Positions 31,562 to 40,490 of a DNA stretch of 64,000 nt are shown piece after piece. The position numbers were made by a program, and so were the translations under genes. A model generated the notes under the pieces. That model saw only the letters and a list, made by a program, of their open reading frames with translations, did no database searches and had not been told where the DNA came from. The stretch is from Streptomyces sp. NBC_01717. Lineage in GTDB: Bacteria; Actinomycetota; Actinomycetes; Streptomycetales; Streptomycetaceae. The DNA is taken from the NCBI RefSeq assembly GCF_036248255.1, contig NZ_CP109178.1, forward strand, positions 620,001 through 684,000, given 5' to 3'. Each line of letters opens with the position of its first letter. Position 1 is the first letter of the stretch.

Positions 31562-33630
31562 GTACCGGCGCCGCACAAGCCGACTCTGCGACGAACGGTC
31601 TCGCACGCAGGCCCTTCGCGTGGACGTTCACCACCCCGCTCTATGTGGGTTCCAGCCTCAACCCGATCAACAGCTCCATCATCGCGACCGCTCTGGTACC
31701 CATCGCCGCCGAGCTGCACGTCTCGGTGGGGGCCACCGCCGTGCTGGTCTCCTCGCTCTACCTGGCCAGCGCCGTCGCACAGCCCACGGCGGGCAAGCTC
31801 GCGGAGGTGCTCGGCCCGCGCCGGATCTTCCTGTACGGCGTCGTGCTGGTGCTGCTCGGCGGTCTGGTCGGCGGCCTCGGCCAGAATCTGGCGATGCTGA
31901 CCGTCGCCCGGGTACTGGTCGGCATCGGCACCTCGGCCGCCTTCCCCTGCGCGATGGTGCTGATCCGGCGCCGCGCCGAGGAGGCCGGTCTGGACGCGCC
32001 GCCGGGCGGGGTGCTCGGCGGCATCGCGATCGCGGGCATGGCCACAGCCGCCGTCGGCCCGCCGATCGGCGGACTGCTGGTGGGCGCCGCGGGCTGGCGC
32101 TGGGCCTTCCTGATCAACATCCCCGTCACCGCCATCGCCACGGCGATGGCTCTGCGCTGGCTGCCCAAGGACCCCGTGCCCGACCACGGACACAGCGGTT
32201 TCCGTAAGGTCGCCGACCGGATCGACCTGCCCGGCATCCTCGGCTTCGCCGGGTCGATGACCGCGCTGGTCATCTTCCTGATGAGCCTCCCCCACGTCGA
32301 GTGGATCGCTCTCGTCGTCTTCGTGCTGGCGGCCGTGCCCACGGTCATGTGGGAGCTACGGAAGACATCGCCGTTCTTCGACTTCCGCGGCCTCGCCGCC
32401 AATGGCGCGCTCGCCCGCACCTACCTGCGCCAGGCCCTCACCCTTCTCGGCGTCTACTCCGTGATGTACGGCATGACCCAGTGGATGGAAGCCGCACACG
32501 GGTTTTCCACTGTGGGGGCAGGACTCCTGCTGCTGCCGATGGGCGCCGTCTCCGCGCTGCTCTCGCGCCCGCTCGCCCGTCGCAACCTGGTGCGCGGACC
32601 GCTGATCGCCTCGGCGGTGACCATGCTGCTCGGCTCGGTCGGCATCATGCTGCTCACCTCGCACAGCCCGGCGATCGCGATCGTGCTGGTCTCCCTGATC
32701 TTCGGCATCACATCCGCCTCCACCACCGTCGGCAACCAGACCGCCCTCTACCTCGCGGCACCGCCCGACCAGATCGGCACCGCCTCCGGACTGTTCCGGA
32801 CCTTCGGATACCTCGGAACCATCACCTCCGCCGTGATCGGCAGCATCGTCTTCCGCGACGGGGTCAGCGACCACGGCCTGCACACCCTCGGCATCGTGCT
32901 GGTCGCGGCGGGCCTCGCGGTCCTGCTACTGACCGCCCTCGACCGCCGCCTGATGAACCGCGACCCGAACCGGCAGGCCGACACTCCCGACACCTCCCAG
33001 AACCCCAAGAGCCCCCACCAAGGAGAATCCAGCGTGAGCACCCCGACCCACCCCACGATCACCCCTGAGCGGACCGCCCTGCTGGCGATGGACTTCCAGA
33101 ACGGGATCGTCCCCCTCGCCCCCGACGCCGACGCACTCGTCGAACGGGTCAAGGGCGCCATCGCCGACGTCCGCGCCGCCGGCGGCACCATCGGTTACGT
33201 CCGCGTCGCCTTCACCGAGAACGACTGGGCAGCTGTTCCGGAGACCAACAAAGCCTTCACCGCGGTCGCCGCGGGCAAGATGCTCCACCACGAGGACACT
33301 GCCACCCAGATCGACGAGCGGATAGCGCCCGAGCACGGCGACATCGTCGTCCGCAAGATCCGCTTTGGCTCGGCCTCCACCACCGACCTCCACCAACAGC
33401 TGACCGACCGCGGCATCGACACCCTGGTGCTCGCCGGGATCAGCACCAGCGGCGTCGTTCTGTCCACCCTCATGGACGCCGCCGACCGCGACTACCGGGT
33501 CTACGTTCTGTCCGACGGCATCGCCGACCCCGATCCCAGGACCCACCAGGTACTGGTCGACAACGTGTTCCCGTCCCGGGCCCATGTCATCGACACCCCC
33601 GGACTGCGCGGGCTGCTGGGGTCCGCCTGA
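31558..33630 (+). CDS. MFS drug/H+ antiporter fused in frame to an isochorismatase-like hydrolase
   Basis: One open frame of 690 residues. Residues about 1-475 are an MFS transporter of the DHA2-like type with 12 or more segments: ARVLVGIGTSAAFPCAMVLI, AAVGPPIGGLLVGAAGWRWA (the GPxxGG motif) and ALTLLGVYSVMYGMTQWMEA. After the linker DTSQNPKSPHQGESSVSTPT comes a complete isochorismatase-fold hydrolase. No stop codon separates them, yet AAGGAG precedes an internal GTG at 33034 with ideal spacing. Either the two are made as a fusion or the transporter's own stop has been lost. It overlaps the MarR gene by GTGA and ends in a strong terminator. Confidence 0.85.
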   Translation: MSTGAAQADSATNGLARRPFAWTFTTPLYVGSSLNPINSSIIATALVPIAAELHVSVGATAVLVSSLYLASAVAQPTAGKLAEVLGPRRIFLYGVVLVLLGGLVGGLGQNLAMLTVARVLVGIGTSAAFPCAMVLIRRRAEEAGLDAPPGGVLGGIAIAGMATAAVGPPIGGLLVGAAGWRWAFLINIPVTAIATAMALRWLPKDPVPDHGHSGFRKVADRIDLPGILGFAGSMTALVIFLMSLPHVEWIALVVFVLAAVPTVMWELRKTSPFFDFRGLAANGALARTYLRQALTLLGVYSVMYGMTQWMEAAHGFSTVGAGLLLLPMGAVSALLSRPLARRNLVRGPLIASAVTMLLGSVGIMLLTSHSPAIAIVLVSLIFGITSASTTVGNQTALYLAAPPDQIGTASGLFRTFGYLGTITSAVIGSIVFRDGVSDHGLHTLGIVLVAAGLAVLLLTALDRRLMNRDPNRQADTPDTSQNPKSPHQGESSVSTPTHPTITPERTALLAMDFQNGIVPLAPDADALVERVKGAIADVRAAGGTIGYVRVAFTENDWAAVPETNKAFTAVAAGKMLHHEDTATQIDERIAPEHGDIVVRKIRFGSASTTDLHQQLTDRGIDTLVLAGISTSGVVLSTLMDAADRDYRVYVLSDGIADPDPRTHQVLVDNVFPSRAHVIDTPGLRGLLGSA
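33034..33630 (+). CDS. Isochorismatase-fold hydrolase (internal start within the MFS frame)
   Basis: 198 residues if initiated at the GTG at 33034, which is preceded by AAGGAG at 33019-33024. The fold motifs are RTALLAMDFQNGIVPLAP (catalytic Asp), GDIVVRKIRFGSASTTDLHQ (Lys), and LVLAGISTSGVVLSTLMDAA, where the nucleophilic Cys of cysteine hydrolases is replaced. Isochorismatase-type members without Cys also exist, so activity may differ or be lost. In many actinomycetes MarR, MFS and such a hydrolase are separate neighbouring genes. This entry is the alternative reading of the last third of the 31558 frame. Confidence 0.65.
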   Translation: MSTPTHPTITPERTALLAMDFQNGIVPLAPDADALVERVKGAIADVRAAGGTIGYVRVAFTENDWAAVPETNKAFTAVAAGKMLHHEDTATQIDERIAPEHGDIVVRKIRFGSASTTDLHQQLTDRGIDTLVLAGISTSGVVLSTLMDAADRDYRVYVLSDGIADPDPRTHQVLVDNVFPSRAHVIDTPGLRGLLGSA

Positions 33631-33651
33631 CACGTCGGACCCCAGCAGCCC
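33610..33651 (+). terminator. Strong hairpin at the end of the MFS/hydrolase gene
   Basis: Perfect 16-bp arms (33610-33625 and 33636-33651; the left arm is GGGCTGCTGGGGTCCG) with a 10-base loop that contains the stop codon. The length and perfection make this the best terminator in the window. It has no U-tract. Confidence 0.85.
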
Positions 33652-33778
33652 TGGCCGGGCAGTGCGGATGCGGCCTCCTCCAGAGTGCGGCTCGTGGTCT
33701 CGGGCATTTGTCGTCGGGTCCGAGCAGCCTGTGTTCGCGCTGATCGTGGGTGGCCGGCTGAGTCGGCCCGGCCCATCG

Positions 33779-34399
33779 TCAGGGTTGGCCCGGGCCCGGA
33801 GGAGGGCTGCCCTTCTTCTCACTCGCGGAGCTGTGGGGGAAGTCCGTGAGCTGTCCTGCTGTTCGTACCAGCTCGGCGGTGATGGCCCATCGCTCGTGGT
33901 CCCTCCATTCGCCATTGACGTACTGGAAGGCGGCCGAATAGCCCTCGCGCTGGAAGCCCAGACGTTTGACGAGGTTCAGCGACGAGGTGTTGTCAGGCTG
34001 GATGTTCGCCTCCAGCCGGTGCAGTTCCAGGGGGCCGAAAGCGAACTGGAGCACGAGCCTCAGCCCTTCGGTCATATAGCCACGGCCGGTCGTGGAGGCG
34101 TAGGAGGTGTAGCCCAGAGTTCCGCTCTGGAGGGTGCCCCTGGCGAGGTTGTTGATGTTGACGCCGCCCACGATCGCGCCGCTGCCACGCAGACAAATCA
34201 CCAAGCCCTCATGTGTGGGCTGCCCGAACCGCTCAAGGTGGCTCTCGAACGCTTCTACCGTGTTCTCGCGGGCGCCGAGCCAGCGGCGAAGCATCTCAGC
34301 GCTCTCCTGGGCCAGCACTGTGAGCTCGTCGTAGTCCTGGCGGCGGACGTGGCGTATGACCACTCGCGGCCCTTGCAGGAGGTGACTGGTGATTGCCAT
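33779..34399 (-). CDS. GNAT family N-acetyltransferase (RimJ/RimL-like)
   Basis: 206 residues. LQGPRVVIRHVRRQDYDELT at the N-terminus, VGGVNINNLARGTLQSGTLG, then the acetyl-CoA loop YTSYASTTGRGYMTEGLRLV and ELHRLEANIQPDNTSSLNLV, and KRLGFQREGYSAAFQYVNGE. This matches ribosomal-protein-alanine acetyltransferase relatives (RimJ/RimL). The protein could acetylate a protein N-terminus or an antibiotic. It starts with an ATG at 34399. The proline-rich tail (KKGSPPPGPGQP) is not conserved. Confidence 0.9.
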   Translation of the reverse strand: MAITSHLLQGPRVVIRHVRRQDYDELTVLAQESAEMLRRWLGARENTVEAFESHLERFGQPTHEGLVICLRGSGAIVGGVNINNLARGTLQSGTLGYTSYASTTGRGYMTEGLRLVLQFAFGPLELHRLEANIQPDNTSSLNLVKRLGFQREGYSAAFQYVNGEWRDHERWAITAELVRTAGQLTDFPHSSASEKKGSPPPGPGQP

Positions 34400-34604
34400 C
34401 CGGGGATCCTACGCAGCCTGTTCGTGCACACGTCCGGTGGCTCGTGAACAGGTGAACCGCCGGTCCGGCGAGGACCATCCCTGTCGAGGTGGCCATACCG
34501 ACCCTTTGGTTTCAGCGCAGGACCCGCGCGGATCCGCTCGTCCGCTCTGACACTTCGTCACCCGCAATGCGAAGAAACGGATCTGATGTGCATAAGGTTC
34601 CCCT

Positions 34605-35738
34605 ATGTCACATGCCGGTGAAGGGGGTGCGGGAAGGATCAAAGGGCTGCCGCGGTGGCGTCCTCGGCCTGGCAGCGACAGGACGTGGGTCTGGTGGCTC
34701 CCCCTGTGGCTGATGGCCGTGGACGTGATGGTGGACCTGGTACTGGTCCAGAACCGCGAACCGCTGAGCTTTCTGCTGGTCGGAGCCCCACCGCTGGCTG
34801 CAGCCACCCGGAGCCCGCGGCACACCGCCGCGATTGCCGTCGTATGCCTGGGGATGGAGATGTGGCTGGCATCCCGGCGCCCCGGGCACTTCGACGAACA
34901 GCACCACCTGGCCCTCTACATCGCCACTGTGCTGATCGGTATCGCCAGCATCGCACTGTCACGACAGCGGATCCGGGCCGAGGCCAGCCTGGTCCACGCC
35001 CGGTCCGTCGCCGAGGCGATGCAGATGACGCTGCTGCGCCCGTTCCCGGAACAGCTCGGTCGGTTGCGGACAGCGGGCTTCTACCAGGCGGGGGAGGGCG
35101 GCACGCTGGTCGGTGGTGACTTCTACGAACTGTGCGAGACCCCGTTCGGTGTCCGGGTCATCCTCGGGGACGTACGCGGGAAGGGACTGGATGCGGTCCA
35201 GACGGTCGCCACTGTCCTGGGAAGCTTCCGCGTATCCGCCCACGAGTGGAGGGACCTGAGCCGTCTCGCGGAGCGCCTGGAGCTCAGCATCGCCCGCAAC
35301 TCCGGATGCCCGGACGGCGACGAGGAGCTGTTCGTCACGGCCCTCCTTCTGGAGTTCCCACCTGACGGAGGCTCGGTGAGGATCGTCGACCGCGGGCATC
35401 CGTCACCGCTCATGCTCACGCCGCACGGCACGCAACGGCTTCCTACCGCCCCTGGCCTGCCTCTGGGCCTGGGCGAACTCGGCCCCGTGAGCGCCGAGGT
35501 CACCACCCATCCGCTGCGGACCGGGGAAGTGATCCTGCTGTACACGGACGGGGTGACCGAGGCCCGGAACGCAGGTGGCGAGTTCTACCCGGTGATCGAC
35601 CGGCTGACAGATCACTTCGGCGACGGCCGCAGGGCACTGGACCCCGAGGCTCTCGTGTCCTTCATCAAGGCCGACACGGAAAAGTGGTCGGTCGGAGCGG
35701 ACGACGACCGGGCCGTGATCGCTCTCAGGCTCATGTAG
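34605..35738 (+). CDS. Membrane-anchored PP2C/SpoIIE-family protein serine phosphatase
   Basis: 377 residues. Three or so transmembrane segments come first (TWVWWLPLWLMAVDVMVDLV, HTAAIAVVCLGMEMWLAS, LALYIATVLIGIASIALS). The linker RSVAEAMQMTLLRPFPEQLG is very close to that of the 2790 gene. The phosphatase domain holds the metal ligands in VGGDFYELC, LGDVRGKGLDAVQT and YTDGVTEARNAGGEFYP. It is expected to dephosphorylate an anti-anti-sigma factor. As with its paralogue, no partner gene is close by. Confidence 0.9.
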   Translation: MSHAGEGGAGRIKGLPRWRPRPGSDRTWVWWLPLWLMAVDVMVDLVLVQNREPLSFLLVGAPPLAAATRSPRHTAAIAVVCLGMEMWLASRRPGHFDEQHHLALYIATVLIGIASIALSRQRIRAEASLVHARSVAEAMQMTLLRPFPEQLGRLRTAGFYQAGEGGTLVGGDFYELCETPFGVRVILGDVRGKGLDAVQTVATVLGSFRVSAHEWRDLSRLAERLELSIARNSGCPDGDEELFVTALLLEFPPDGGSVRIVDRGHPSPLMLTPHGTQRLPTAPGLPLGLGELGPVSAEVTTHPLRTGEVILLYTDGVTEARNAGGEFYPVIDRLTDHFGDGRRALDPEALVSFIKADTEKWSVGADDDRAVIALRLM

Positions 35739-36241
35739 CGGTCCAGGGGCCTTTCGGACCCCGTAGCAAGGAGTCGGCCCGGGCGTCGACGCAGACGTGG
35801 GAGCGGCGAACCACGCCCCGAGCAGTGACCGGCGGGCTCGGCTTGGCACGGAACAGTGACTGACAGATGTACTTCTCACTCCACCGGCACGTGCTCCGTG
35901 AGTTCGTCGCCGCCGCACCGGTAGGGGTGCAGGCAGGTGGTGCAGTGAAGCACCGCGTCCACGGTCCGTCCGCAACTGGTCGAGCTGTACGGGCGATCCG
36001 GCGGAACCATCGCGGCAGCATGTCGATGCGGGAGCCCCACCGCAAGCGCAAAGTGATGTGGCGGACGGTGCGGAAGGCCCTGAATTCGGCTCGGACGGAG
36101 CCAGGCGAGAAGCTGTCGGCCCGGGCAACCCCTCTGGATCCGTACAGCCGGTGATCGAAAGTTCAAGGCGGCGGGGGCCGGGTACCCCGCCGCGGCTACC
36201 GTTACCCCAGCACCCCACCGAACCGACCCCTGGAGAACCCC
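35739..36241. other. Intergenic region; possible tiny Cys-rich frame on the - strand
   Basis: About 500 bases. On the - strand 35876-36010 could encode 44 residues with AVLHCTTCLHPYRCGGDELT, which has closely spaced Cys, but no ribosome binding site is seen. Otherwise nothing is recognised. The 36242 gene follows after CCTGGAGAAC. Confidence 0.35.
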
Positions 36242-36643
36242 GTGCCCGTACCCCTCGGCGAGGACGTGGTGGCGCTGCTGCGCCGCCCCAGCACCTGCTA
36301 CATCGCTACAACGATGCCCGACGGTTCTCCCCAGCTCACCCAGACATGGGTCGACACCGACGGCGAGCATGTCCTGATCAACAGCGTCGAGTCGCATCAA
36401 AAGACCCGAAACATCGCGCGCGACCCGCGGGTCGCCGTCGCAATCGCCGATCCCTCGGAACCGGCTTCCTACGTCCAGATCCGCGGCCGTGTGGTGCGGG
36501 TGACCACCGAGGGAGCGGTCGAACACATCGAGGCGCTCGCCAAGAAGTATCTCGGCGGCCCCTACCCATGGTTCGGCGGCCGTGACCAGGTCCGGGTCAT
36601 CTATGTGATCCAACCCGAACGGATCAGCAGCCCCCGCGGCTGA
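36242..36643 (+). CDS. PPOX class F420-dependent oxidoreductase
   Basis: 133 residues. The split beta-barrel fold is seen in LGEDVVALLRRPSTCYIATT, MPDGSPQLTQTWVDTDGEHV and LINSVESHQKTRNIARDPRV, then AVAIADPSEPASYVQIRGRV and the C-terminal YPWFGGRDQVRVIYVIQPER. These small proteins bind coenzyme F420 (or FMN) and reduce diverse substrates; F420 is typical of actinomycetes. The GTG at 36242 follows TGGAGAAC. It stands alone between two non-coding stretches. Confidence 0.9.
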   Translation: MPVPLGEDVVALLRRPSTCYIATTMPDGSPQLTQTWVDTDGEHVLINSVESHQKTRNIARDPRVAVAIADPSEPASYVQIRGRVVRVTTEGAVEHIEALAKKYLGGPYPWFGGRDQVRVIYVIQPERISSPRG

Positions 36644-36778
36644 TGATCGTGATGGATGGGTCTTCCGTCCCGACCCCACCCCTGTGAACAGGCAACTCGA
36701 TGTTCGGCGGGACAACCTGCCGATCGCCAGCTTCGGTGACATCGATCAGCCCTCGGGGCCGGCGCGTAGGGTGCCTGG

Positions 36779-37711
36779 ATGATCGGGATTCCAGAGGCGT
36801 TTGCACGGAGCACCGTGGAGCGTGAAGGAGAGCGCGGAGCGGCGTGGCTCGCCGAACTACCCGGGGCCGTAGAGGAGTTGCTGGCGCGCTGGGGGTGCGT
36901 GCCGGACGTTGAGGTGATGCATGGGGGTGTCGGGGTCATCGTCCCGGTGCGACGGCGGTCTGACGGGACCGCTGTGCTGAAGGTGTCGTTTCCGCATCCC
37001 GGCAACGTGCATGAACCGGACGCATTTTCGGCGTGGGGCGGGCGTGGAGCTGTCCTGCTTTACGAGCGCGACGACGAGCGGTTCGCGATGCTGTTGGAAC
37101 GGATCCGGACGTCGACCCTTGCAGAGGTTCACGACGGCGATGAGCTGGTGACGATCGCCGGGCGGATCAGTCGCCGACTGGCCATCCCCGCGCCTCCCGG
37201 CCTGCCCCGGCTGCGGGAGCAGGCCGGCGCCTGGGAGGTGCAGCTGCGCAAGGATGCCGGGGAGCTGGCGCACACACTGTCGCGTTACGTGGTGGACGCC
37301 GCCGTAGCGACCGTCCGCGAGCTGGGCCGCGTGCAGCCGGACACCCTCATCCACGGCGACCTCCACGCCCGAAATATCCTGCGCGCCGACCGCGAGCCAT
37401 GGCTGGCCGTCGATCCCAAGGGGTACGCCGGAGATCCTGCTTACGACAGCGGCACGCTGCTCAAGTCGCGTGCGCTGACGCTCCTCAAGGCGGACGACCT
37501 GCGCAAGGCTGTCCACCGCACGCTGTCCGTCTTCGCCGAGGCCGCGGAACTCGATCGCGAACGCGCCCGACGCTGGGCGCAGTTCCACGCCGTCCAGGCT
37601 GCGTTTTGGGGCCGCCGACACGGATTCCGTACAGCCCGCAGCGGATCACGACTGGACTGGCTCACCGAATTCGTGGACCGCCTGGCGGAGTTGCTCACGG
37701 AAGACGCCTAG
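36779..37711 (+). CDS. Aminoglycoside/hydroxyurea antibiotic resistance kinase (APH(6)-like)
   Basis: 310 residues. The kinase signature is IHGDLHARNILRADREPWLA followed by VDPKGYAGDPAYDSGTLL, with the catalytic Asp in HGDLHARN and the metal-binding Asp in VDPKG. The N-lobe has GGVGVIVPVRRRSDGTAVLK with the ATP-contacting Lys. This is the APH(6)/hydroxyurea phosphotransferase family; relatives phosphorylate streptomycin at the 6-OH. Whether this protein gives resistance cannot be told from sequence. The ATG at 36779 is chosen because the N-terminal helix starts there. Confidence 0.9.
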   Translation: MIGIPEAFARSTVEREGERGAAWLAELPGAVEELLARWGCVPDVEVMHGGVGVIVPVRRRSDGTAVLKVSFPHPGNVHEPDAFSAWGGRGAVLLYERDDERFAMLLERIRTSTLAEVHDGDELVTIAGRISRRLAIPAPPGLPRLREQAGAWEVQLRKDAGELAHTLSRYVVDAAVATVRELGRVQPDTLIHGDLHARNILRADREPWLAVDPKGYAGDPAYDSGTLLKSRALTLLKADDLRKAVHRTLSVFAEAAELDRERARRWAQFHAVQAAFWGRRHGFRTARSGSRLDWLTEFVDRLAELLTEDA

Positions 37712-38062
37712 GCGGTTCACCGCAGCCATGCCGCCCGGCCACGGCACCGGCACCGGCACCGGCACCGGCACCTTGACCGTCCTCGCCATGGCATACGCCG
37801 GTTCAACTTGCCTTGCCGCAGGGACAACGCCCAGGGAGACGGAGCGCCGAGGGCCCGCAGACGGTCCTCCGCCTGCGGGCCCTCAGGACACACCTCGGGA
37901 TCAAGTACGGGTTCTGCACCCACAGCGGGCCCCTCGGGCCAGGCGGCGGTGTGAAGTGCCACGGGGTGGGCGGAATCGGGAGTGGAGCGGAGTCCGCGAG
38001 GCAGACGGGAGGTGCCGACCCGAGCGTGTGATTGGAGCAGAAGTCCCCGGTCAGGTCTGGTG
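37712..38062. other. Intergenic region with a hexanucleotide repeat
   Basis: About 350 bases without a recognised gene, between convergent genes. It includes the GGCACC repeat at 37743-37772, listed separately. Confidence 0.5.
37743..37772. repeat. (GGCACC)5 simple repeat
   Basis: Five perfect tandem copies of GGCACC lie 32 bases after the stop of the APH-like gene. Such a tract can change length by slippage. Confidence 0.9.
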
Positions 38063-39295
38063 TCAGTTCACGCAGCCGGTGACGGCGCCGGTGGGCGCGC
38101 AGTGGTTGGGATGGTTGTTCGCGACCTTCGTCCGGTCGATCGTGGCAGTGCCGCCGGGCTGCTCGTAGATCCCGCCGCCATCACTGCCCGTGCCATCGGC
38201 ACGGTTCCTACTGACCTCGGAACGGATCAGAGTCGCGGTTCCCGAGCCGGCGAACAGGCCGCCGCCCTGAGAACCCGCAGCGGTCGTCCGATTGCCCTTG
38301 AGCTTGGTCCCATCGAGGCGCGTGGTACCGCCGCTCCAGATGCCGCCGCCCTGGGTACCTGCGGTGTTGTCCTGCACCGTGCTTCTCCGGGCGTTCAGCT
38401 CCTGCTGGCTGAGGATGCCGCCGCCCACGTCGGTCGCGCTGTTTCCGCTGACCCAGCTGGAACGAAGATTGATGATCGAGTTCCCGGAACCAAGGATGCC
38501 GCCACCGTCGGCTCCCGCGCCGGTCGCCTTGTTCCGGCTCACATCCGTGGAGTCAAAGGTGCCGGTTGTGCTGACGAGGTACACGCCGCCACCGCCGCTG
38601 GCGCCAGTGGCAGTGTTTCCGTTCACCTTGCTGTGGTTGAAGGTGACGGGGCCCGAGACCCCGACGCCGCCCCCGAAGCCGGCCGTGTTCCTGCTTACCT
38701 CGGTGCGCGTGAGGGTGACATCGCCCAACGATGAGATTCCGCCGCCGGCGCTATCGGCGGTGTTCTTCTCCAGCTCGCTCGAAGTCACGGTGATGGTGCT
38801 CTCGGGCTGCCCGTTGATGGCGCCGCCGTCGATGGTGGCGTGGTTGCCGGTCAGCTGGCAGCTGATGACGGCGATGGAACCAAAGACGAGGGCGACGCCG
38901 CCGAAGGGGGTGCTGCCGTTGCGGAGGGTGAGGCGGTTGAGCGTGAGTTCACCGTCGGTGGCGCCGACCCGGAACAAGCGGAACTCCGGGGTACCGGGAG
39001 CACTGGAACGCTCGATGACCGTGCGCTTGCCACCCTTGAGGGTGATGTCCGTTGTGATGTCGGGAAAGCCGTTTTGGCTGCCGACGGTGTTGGCGTCGGT
39101 GAGGGTGTAGGTGCACTTGGGTGCCAGATCGATGGTGCCGCCGCCCGCGCCGTTGGCGGTGTCGATGGCATCCCTGAGTTCCTCGACGTTGCAGCCGACG
39201 TGGACGACAGCTGCCTGGGCGGGGACGGCCGGCACCAAAGCCAGGCCGAGGGACAGTGCCGCGACGGCGCCGCCCGTTCTCGCGACGAGTCTCAT
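38063..39295 (-). CDS. Secreted right-handed beta-helix repeat protein
   Basis: 410 residues. The signal peptide MRLVARTGGAVAALSLGLAL ends PAVPAQAA. The mature part is a chain of beta-helix turns, each with a NxA(T/D)xxGGG-like element: EKNTADSAGGGISS, SRNTAGFGGGVGV, NGNTATGASGGGGVY, QDNTAGTQGGGIWS, KGNRTTAAGSQGGGLFAG and SRNRADGTGSDGGGIYE. This is the fold of parallel beta-helix (pectate-lyase-like) and polymorphic outer membrane-like proteins. No catalytic residues are evident, so it may be an adhesin or a surface structural protein. The ATG at 39295 has GGAG six bases upstream; an ATG at 39310 is an alternative. Confidence 0.85.
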   Translation of the reverse strand: MRLVARTGGAVAALSLGLALVPAVPAQAAVVHVGCNVEELRDAIDTANGAGGGTIDLAPKCTYTLTDANTVGSQNGFPDITTDITLKGGKRTVIERSSAPGTPEFRLFRVGATDGELTLNRLTLRNGSTPFGGVALVFGSIAVISCQLTGNHATIDGGAINGQPESTITVTSSELEKNTADSAGGGISSLGDVTLTRTEVSRNTAGFGGGVGVSGPVTFNHSKVNGNTATGASGGGGVYLVSTTGTFDSTDVSRNKATGAGADGGGILGSGNSIINLRSSWVSGNSATDVGGGILSQQELNARRSTVQDNTAGTQGGGIWSGGTTRLDGTKLKGNRTTAAGSQGGGLFAGSGTATLIRSEVSRNRADGTGSDGGGIYEQPGGTATIDRTKVANNHPNHCAPTGAVTGCVN

Positions 39296-39689
39296 GAGCA
39301 CTCCAGACATGAGTGAGGCCCGAGGGCCGGTCCCCGAATACACCGACGGCATCCGGGAGCAGGGAAGATTGACGACAGCCACAACCGGGGCGGGTGAGGG
39401 GGCCGTGCCTGCCGGGTGCGAGACTTAACCGGGCCGATTGACCCGTAAACACATCTGCCGCCAGGCGGATCAACCCACAGCCCGCCTGACACGGCATCAG
39501 CCTCGGCGGCCCATGCGGGCGAGGCCTCGTCAGCTGGAACCTGATAGAGCCCAGTCCGGATGCCTGGCGGGCACCCAGCTCATGAGCCGCTCCTGCACAG
39601 CCCGCTCCCGTCGGTCAGGTACTCCCCCGCCTCCTGCCGACAACGGCAGTGGCCTGGCAAGCAGCGGCGGTCGACGGCCCGGACAAGAA
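39296..39689. other. Intergenic region upstream of the beta-helix gene
   Basis: About 390 bases with no gene recognised. It must hold the beta-helix promoter near its left end. The right end runs into a transposase remnant. Confidence 0.4.
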
Positions 39690-39900
39690 CCTCCTCAACG
39701 GCGTCGGATACGCCTACCCGCATGCCGCCCTGGACGACCACACCCGCCTCGCTCACACCGAGGTCCTGCCCGACAGGACCACCTCGACCTGCACCGGCTT
39801 CCTGACCCGCGCCACAGCGTGGTTCGCCGCACGAGGCATCAACGTCGAACGTGTCCTGAACGACAATGCCTGGGCCCACACCAAGAATGACAGGACTTGT
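39690..39900 (+). pseudogene. IS481-type transposase fragment
   Basis: The frame reads LLNGVGYAYPHAALDDHTRL, then AHTEVLPDRTTSTCTGFLTR and ATAWFAARGINVERVLNDNA followed by WAHTK. This is the middle of the DDE/rve domain of IS481 transposases, with the first Asp in HAALDDHTR and the second in LNDNAW. The rest of the gene, both ends and the inverted repeats are missing, so the element is dead. Confidence 0.82.
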
Positions 39901-40037
39901 GCCTCGGTTCCGGAGGCAGTTGGTGCTCAGTCCAGCCCCACATGTTGACGGGAAGCGACGTCGTCACCGGTGTCGCTGCTTGTGCTGCGTGAACCAATTC
40001 GCTGTGACGTGATGGCGAACATCCGTAGGGTCCATAC

Positions 40038-40403
40038 ATGACAGACGAGAGTGAGCGTGCCGTACAAGCGGCCATTGAGGCGGAGATGCGGCTTCTCGAC
40101 CCTGCCGTGCGCGCTTCGCCGTCCCTGGTCTCCCAGCTGCTGGACCCGGAGTTCCTCGAGATCGGAGCGTCGGGGCGGCGCTGGGACGTGACGTCGATTC
40201 TCACGGTGCCGAGCGACGGTTCGGTGGCCCCCGAAGCTCGGGTCGAGGTCAGTGACATGTCGGGGGCCGTACTCGCACCCGGCATCGTTCATCTGACGTA
40301 CTTCACCGACCACAGCGGGCGCCGAGCGTGGCGGAGCTCCGTGTGGCGTCTGACGGAAGTCGGCTGGCGCATGTACTTCCACCAGGGCACTTTGACGGGC
40401 TGA
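40038..40403 (+). CDS. DUF4440/NTF2-like domain protein
   Basis: 121 residues: VQAAIEAEMRLLDPAVRASP, then SQLLDPEFLEIGASGRRWDV, LAPGIVHLTYFTDHSGRRAW and the last strand SSVWRLTEVGWRMYFHQGTL. This matches the DUF4440 family of NTF2-like alpha+beta cones, which are often ligand-binding or enzyme-like but not assigned. The start ATG at 40038 is 14 bases after TCCGTAGGGT. It stands alone next to the IS481 remnant. Confidence 0.85.
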   Translation: MTDESERAVQAAIEAEMRLLDPAVRASPSLVSQLLDPEFLEIGASGRRWDVTSILTVPSDGSVAPEARVEVSDMSGAVLAPGIVHLTYFTDHSGRRAWRSSVWRLTEVGWRMYFHQGTLTG

Positions 40404-40490
40404 ACGATCAGTGGCCGCTCGTGCCGGCCCCCTCGGGGGCCAGGCAGTCAGCCGGATACCGAATGCGCGGCCGGACCTCAATCGCCATCG

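Noticed and set aside
33501..33776. Small - strand frame past the MFS/hydrolase end
   Set aside because: It is antisense to the coding end and crosses a perfect terminator stem.
37743..37772. Possible CRISPR-like array at the GGCACC repeat
   Set aside because: The unit is six bases with no spacers; it is a simple sequence repeat.
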